From Pseudomonadota bacterium (lineage in GTDB: Bacteria; Pseudomonadota; Gammaproteobacteria; Burkholderiales; Thiobacillaceae), in assembly GCA_021802945.1 (NCBI GenBank), contig JAJZRE010000023.1, forward strand, positions 1 to 36,826: 36,826 bases of DNA, written 5' to 3'. Positions 33,633 to 36,826 of the stretch are shown here, piece by piece (the first letter of the stretch is position 1; the number at the start of each line of letters is the position of its first letter). A program made the position numbers and the translations under genes. The notes beneath the pieces were generated by a model. That model was not told the DNA's origin, did no database searches, and saw only the letters and a list, made by a program, of their open reading frames with translations.

Positions 33633-34439
33633 ATGATCGATAAGGATCAGTACAAGGTTCAGCAGGAACCCTTCTACCGGCAGCAGAAGAACGAAGTCGC
33701 GCTGTACGAGGCCGCCTACCGCAACCGCCTGCCGGTGATGGTGAAAGGCCCCACCGGCTGCGGCAAATCGCGCTTCGTTGAATACATGGCGTGGAAGCTG
33801 GGCAAGCCGCTCATCACCGTCGCCTGCAACGAGGACATGACCGCGTCCGACCTGGTCGGCCGCTACCTGCTGGAAGCCAACGGCACCCGCTGGCTCGACG
33901 GCCCGCTGACCACCGCCGCGCGCATCGGCGCGATCTGCTACCTCGACGAGATCGTGGAGGCGCGCCAGGACACCACCGTGGTGATCCACCCGCTCACCGA
34001 CCATCGCCGCACCCTGCCGCTGGACAAGAAAGGCGAGCTGCTCCACGCGCATCCCGACTTCCAGCTGGTGATCTCCTACAACCCCGGCTACCAGACGCTG
34101 ATGAAGGACCTGAAGCAGTCGACCAAGCAGCGCTTCACCGCCTTCGATTTCGACTATCCGGAGGCCGCGCTCGAAGCGCAGATCGTGGCGAAGGAAACCG
34201 GCATGGACGCGGCCGTGGCGGCGCAGCTGGTGAAGATCGGCGGCGTGGCGCGCAACCTCAAGGGGCACGGGCTGGACGAGGGCATCTCCACCCGCCTGCT
34301 GGTGTACGCCGCGACGCTGATCAAGGACGGCGTGGAACCGCGCGACGCCTGCCGCATGGCGCTGGTGCGGCCGATCACCGACGACGCCGACATCCGCGAA
34401 ACGCTGGACCACGCCATCGATGCGACGTTTGCGGTTTGA
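33633..34439 (+). CDS. cbbQ: RuBisCO activase AAA+ subunit CbbQ
   Basis: A 268-residue MoxR-type AAA+ ATPase that works with CbbO to free inhibited RuBisCO of tight-binding sugar phosphates. Walker A is [15 protein letters not shown] near residue 40, and Walker B is [14 protein letters not shown] near 105. Sensor segments include [20 protein letters not shown] and the C-terminal [12 protein letters not shown]. It forms a hexamer in known systems. ATG 33633 is preferred because GAGGA lies 6 bases upstream. ATG 33627 is too close to it. It lies behind the cbbM terminator and ahead of cbbO. Confidence 0.97.
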   Translation: MIDKDQYKVQQEPFYRQQKNEVALYEAAYRNRLPVMVKGPTGCGKSRFVEYMAWKLGKPLITVACNEDMTASDLVGRYLLEANGTRWLDGPLTTAARIGAICYLDEIVEARQDTTVVIHPLTDHRRTLPLDKKGELLHAHPDFQLVISYNPGYQTLMKDLKQSTKQRFTAFDFDYPEAALEAQIVAKETGMDAAVAAQLVKIGGVARNLKGHGLDEGISTRLLVYAATLIKDGVEPRDACRMALVRPITDDADIRETLDHAIDATFAV

Positions 34440-34445
34440 GAGAAA

Positions 34446-34534
34446 TTGAACCGCAGAGGCGAGGAGAACGCAGAGAGCGTCCCTATGCACATGACGTTTT
34501 TCTTCGCGCCCCTTCGCGTCCTTCGCGGATAAAA
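34446..34534. repeat. Degenerate inverted repeat between cbbQ and cbbO
   Basis: The left half (gaaccgcagaggcgaggaga, acgcagaga) is an imperfect complement of the right half (ttcttcgcgccccttcgcgt, ccttcgcggat). The pattern accgcagaggcg...cttcgcggt is one I recall as a common intergenic repeat in proteobacteria. It leaves cbbO with almost no Shine-Dalgarno. Confidence 0.5.
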
Positions 34535-34536
34535 AA

Positions 34537-36798
34537 ATGACCGGAACCGAATACCAGCATCCCCTGATGGCTGCCTACCGGAAGCAGCTCGACACCCGCT
34601 TTCCGCAGGTCGAGGCGGTGTTCGACGACCTCATGGCGGAAGCGCTGGCGGTGCTCACGCGTGAAGGCATCGACGCCTATCTCGAAGCCGGTCGCGTCAT
34701 CGGCAAGCTGGGGCGCGGCGTCGAGCCGATGCTGGCGTTCCTGGAGGAGTGGCCATCCACCGCCAAAGCCGTCGGCGAAGCGACGCTGCCGGAAGTCATG
34801 GCGCTGATCCAGCGCATGCAGAAATCGCCCAACGGCCGTGCGATCACGCCCTTCCTGCAGACGCTGGCGCCGGTGGCGCGGCGGCTGCAATCGGCCGGGC
34901 AGCTGCAGTACTACCTCGACATCACGCTGGACTTCATGGCGCGCACCACCGGCTCCATCCACGGCCACCACACCACCTTCCCCAGCCCCGGCCTGCCGGA
35001 ATTCTTCGCCCAGGCGCCCAACCTGCTCAGCCAGCTCACGCTGGCCGGCCTGAAGAACTGGGTCGAGTATGGCATCCGCAACTACCGCACCCACCCCGAG
35101 CGGCAGAAGGATTACTTCAGCCTGCAGTCGGCCGACGCCCGCGCGGTGCTGCAGCGCGAACGCCATGGAACATTACTGGTGGACGTCGAGCGCAAGCTCG
35201 ACCTCTACCTGCGCGGCCTGTGGCAGGACCATGACCACCTGGTGCCGTACTCGACCGCGTTCGACGAGATCCGCAAGCCGGTGCCGTACTACGACAAGCT
35301 CGGCATCCGCCTGCCGGACGTGTACGACGATGCAGGCGAGATCTCCGGCATCGACCGCTACCGCGCCGTGCTCGCCCACATCGTCGGCCACCGCCGCTGG
35401 TCCGAGGCGCAGGTCGCCGACAACTGGAGTCCGTTCCAGCGCATGGCGGTCGAGTTCTTCGAGGACTGCCGCATCGAGACGCTGCTGATCCGCGAATATC
35501 CCGGCCTGCGCCAGCTTTTCCTCGCGCTGCACCCCAAGCCTCTGGAAACCGCCTGCGATCCGGAAACCACCTCCTGCCTGCGCCACCGCATGGCGATGCT
35601 GTCGCGCGCGCTGCTCGATCCCGACCACGGCTACGCCGATGCGGCCCTGAACGACTTCGTTTCCCGCTTCCATGCCGTCATGGCCGAGGGTGAATCCAGC
35701 ACAAAGGAAATCGCAGCGCTGGCACTCTCCTATGTGGCGAAAACCCGCCGCCAGAGCGACCAGTTCGCCCGCGTGCATTTCGACGACACCGTGGTGGACT
35801 ACCGCGACGACAATCGCCAGCTGTGGAAATTCATCGAGGCGGGCGACGAGGAGGAGGCCTTCGACGAGAAGCGCAAGATCGAGCCGGGCGAGGCAATCCG
35901 CGGCCTGCCGCCGCGCCATTACCCCGAGTGGGATTACAGCAGCCAGACCTACCGCCCGGACTGGGCCAGCGTCTACGAAGCGCTGCACGCGAGCGGCAAT
36001 CCGGCCGTTATCGACACGCTGCTCGCCAAGCACGCTGCGCTCGCCAAGCGGCTGAAGAAAATGCTTGACCTCCTGAAGCCGCGGGACAAGGTGCGCATCC
36101 GCTACCAGGAGGAGGGCAGCGAGCTCGACCTCGACGTCGCCATCCGCTCCCTCATCGACTTCAAGGGCGGCGCCACCCCCGACCCGCGCATCAACATGAG
36201 CCACAAGACCTCCGGCCGCGACATCGCCGTGATGCTGCTGCTGGACCTGTCCGAGTCGCTCAACGAAAAAGCCGCCGGCTCCGGCCAGACCATCCTCGAA
36301 CTCAGCCAGGAAGCCGTCTCGCTGCTGGCCTGGTCGATCGAAAAGCTGGGCGATCCGTTCGCCATCGCCGGCTTTCATTCCAACACCCGCCACGACGTGC
36401 GCTACCTGCACATCAAGGGCTACGGCGAACACTTCAACGACGACGTCAAGGCGCGCCTGGCCGCGATGGAGGCGGGCTACTCCACCCGCATGGGCGCCGC
36501 GATGCGCCACGCCGCGCACACCCTCGGCGCGCGTTCCGCCGACAAGAAGCTCATGCTCATCCTCACCGACGGCCGTCCGTCCGACGTCGACGCCCACGAC
36601 GAGCGCCTGCTCATCGAGGACGCCCGCCAGGCCGTCAAGGAACTCGACCGCGAGAATATTTTCACCTACTGCATCAGCCTCGACCCCAGGGCCGACGAAT
36701 ACGTCGGCGACATCTTCGGCCGCCAGTTCACCGTCATCGACCACATCGAGCGGCTGCCGGAGCGGCTGCCGCAGCTGTTCATGGCGCTGACGAAGTAG
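34537..36798 (+). CDS. cbbO: RuBisCO activase subunit CbbO (VWA domain)
   Basis: A 753-residue partner of CbbQ that links the AAA+ ring to RuBisCO. The N-terminal two thirds is helical and of no named fold. The C-terminal von Willebrand A domain (about residues 550-753) has the MIDAS metal site: DLSES in MLLLDLSESLNEK, a downstream threonine (YSTRMGAAM) and the aspartate of LTDGRPSDVD. In known systems this site docks onto an acidic residue of RuBisCO. The length is normal and the stop at 36798 lies just inside the window. The start has no strong ribosome site and sits after a repeat, so expression may be low. Form II clusters usually have exactly this cbbM-cbbQ-cbbO order. Confidence 0.96.
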   Translation: MTGTEYQHPLMAAYRKQLDTRFPQVEAVFDDLMAEALAVLTREGIDAYLEAGRVIGKLGRGVEPMLAFLEEWPSTAKAVGEATLPEVMALIQRMQKSPNGRAITPFLQTLAPVARRLQSAGQLQYYLDITLDFMARTTGSIHGHHTTFPSPGLPEFFAQAPNLLSQLTLAGLKNWVEYGIRNYRTHPERQKDYFSLQSADARAVLQRERHGTLLVDVERKLDLYLRGLWQDHDHLVPYSTAFDEIRKPVPYYDKLGIRLPDVYDDAGEISGIDRYRAVLAHIVGHRRWSEAQVADNWSPFQRMAVEFFEDCRIETLLIREYPGLRQLFLALHPKPLETACDPETTSCLRHRMAMLSRALLDPDHGYADAALNDFVSRFHAVMAEGESSTKEIAALALSYVAKTRRQSDQFARVHFDDTVVDYRDDNRQLWKFIEAGDEEEAFDEKRKIEPGEAIRGLPPRHYPEWDYSSQTYRPDWASVYEALHASGNPAVIDTLLAKHAALAKRLKKMLDLLKPRDKVRIRYQEEGSELDLDVAIRSLIDFKGGATPDPRINMSHKTSGRDIAVMLLLDLSESLNEKAAGSGQTILELSQEAVSLLAWSIEKLGDPFAIAGFHSNTRHDVRYLHIKGYGEHFNDDVKARLAAMEAGYSTRMGAAMRHAAHTLGARSADKKLMLILTDGRPSDVDAHDERLLIEDARQAVKELDRENIFTYCISLDPRADEYVGDIFGRQFTVIDHIERLPERLPQLFMALTK

Positions 36799-36826
36799 GC
36801 GGCCGCCGGCGCAGGCGAACGCAGCA

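Noticed and set aside
31998-34490. An 830-codon open frame on the minus strand
   Set aside because: It is antisense to cbbM and cbbQ, both of which are certain genes. The residue pattern is a codon-bias shadow.

Overview
The window looks like a chromosomal segment of a GC-rich betaproteobacterial sulfur-oxidising chemolithoautotroph of the Thiobacillus type. The reasons are a form II RuBisCO with divergent cbbR and downstream cbbQ and cbbO, a high-potential iron-sulfur protein, a TusE/DsrC-family protein beside a rhodanese, and a RegB/RegA redox two-component pair. The genus is inferred from gene content, not proven. No tRNA, rRNA, CRISPR array or complete insertion sequence was seen.

Layout. 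1-524: 3' end of thiC and its terminator. 568-4013: a restriction-modification island on the minus strand, made of a Dcm-type cytosine methyltransferase joined in frame to an HNH nuclease, a small conserved protein, and a putative PD-(D/E)XK nuclease. A promoter with an SsoII-like operator sits in front. 4120-6795: uppP converging on regBA. 6796-7194: a gene-free stretch with two facing terminators and most of a 167-bp palindromic element. 7195-11966: copper acquisition genes (OprC-like TonB receptor, an outer-membrane barrel, a PCu(A)C chaperone) and an ECF sigma/anti-sigma pair. 12040-13498: a small heat-shock protein behind a sigma-32-type promoter, then argB. 13630-15866: an atypical methyltransferase-like gene, an EVE-domain protein and a TSUP permease.

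16033-20571: a complete rpf quorum-sensing locus. rpfF (DSF synthase) faces an rpfG-rpfC operon (HD-GYP regulator and hybrid kinase), the arrangement known from Xanthomonas. 20660-29062: an alpha/beta hydrolase, then purine genes (purC, purM, purN, purK, purE) with perM, two DUF3108 proteins and a DUF192 protein. purC is in frame with perM without an intervening stop. purK carries a 93-bp in-frame insertion built around a small palindromic repeat, and a second copy of that repeat lies in the rhodanese gene. 29151-30977: a DMT-family membrane protein, HiPIP, TusE-like protein and rhodanese. 31053-36798: the cbbR / cbbM-cbbQ-cbbO carbon-fixation locus, with a REP-like hairpin and a terminator between cbbM and cbbQ.

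Taken together, the window joins CO2 fixation and its RuBisCO activase, redox sensing that often controls cbb genes, sulfur-linked electron carriers, copper supply for cuproenzymes, and a diffusible-fatty-acid signalling system feeding cyclic-di-GMP turnover. The least ordinary parts are the autoregulated methyltransferase-nuclease fusion, the rpf locus in a predicted autotroph, the purK insertion element and the perM-purC reading-frame merger.
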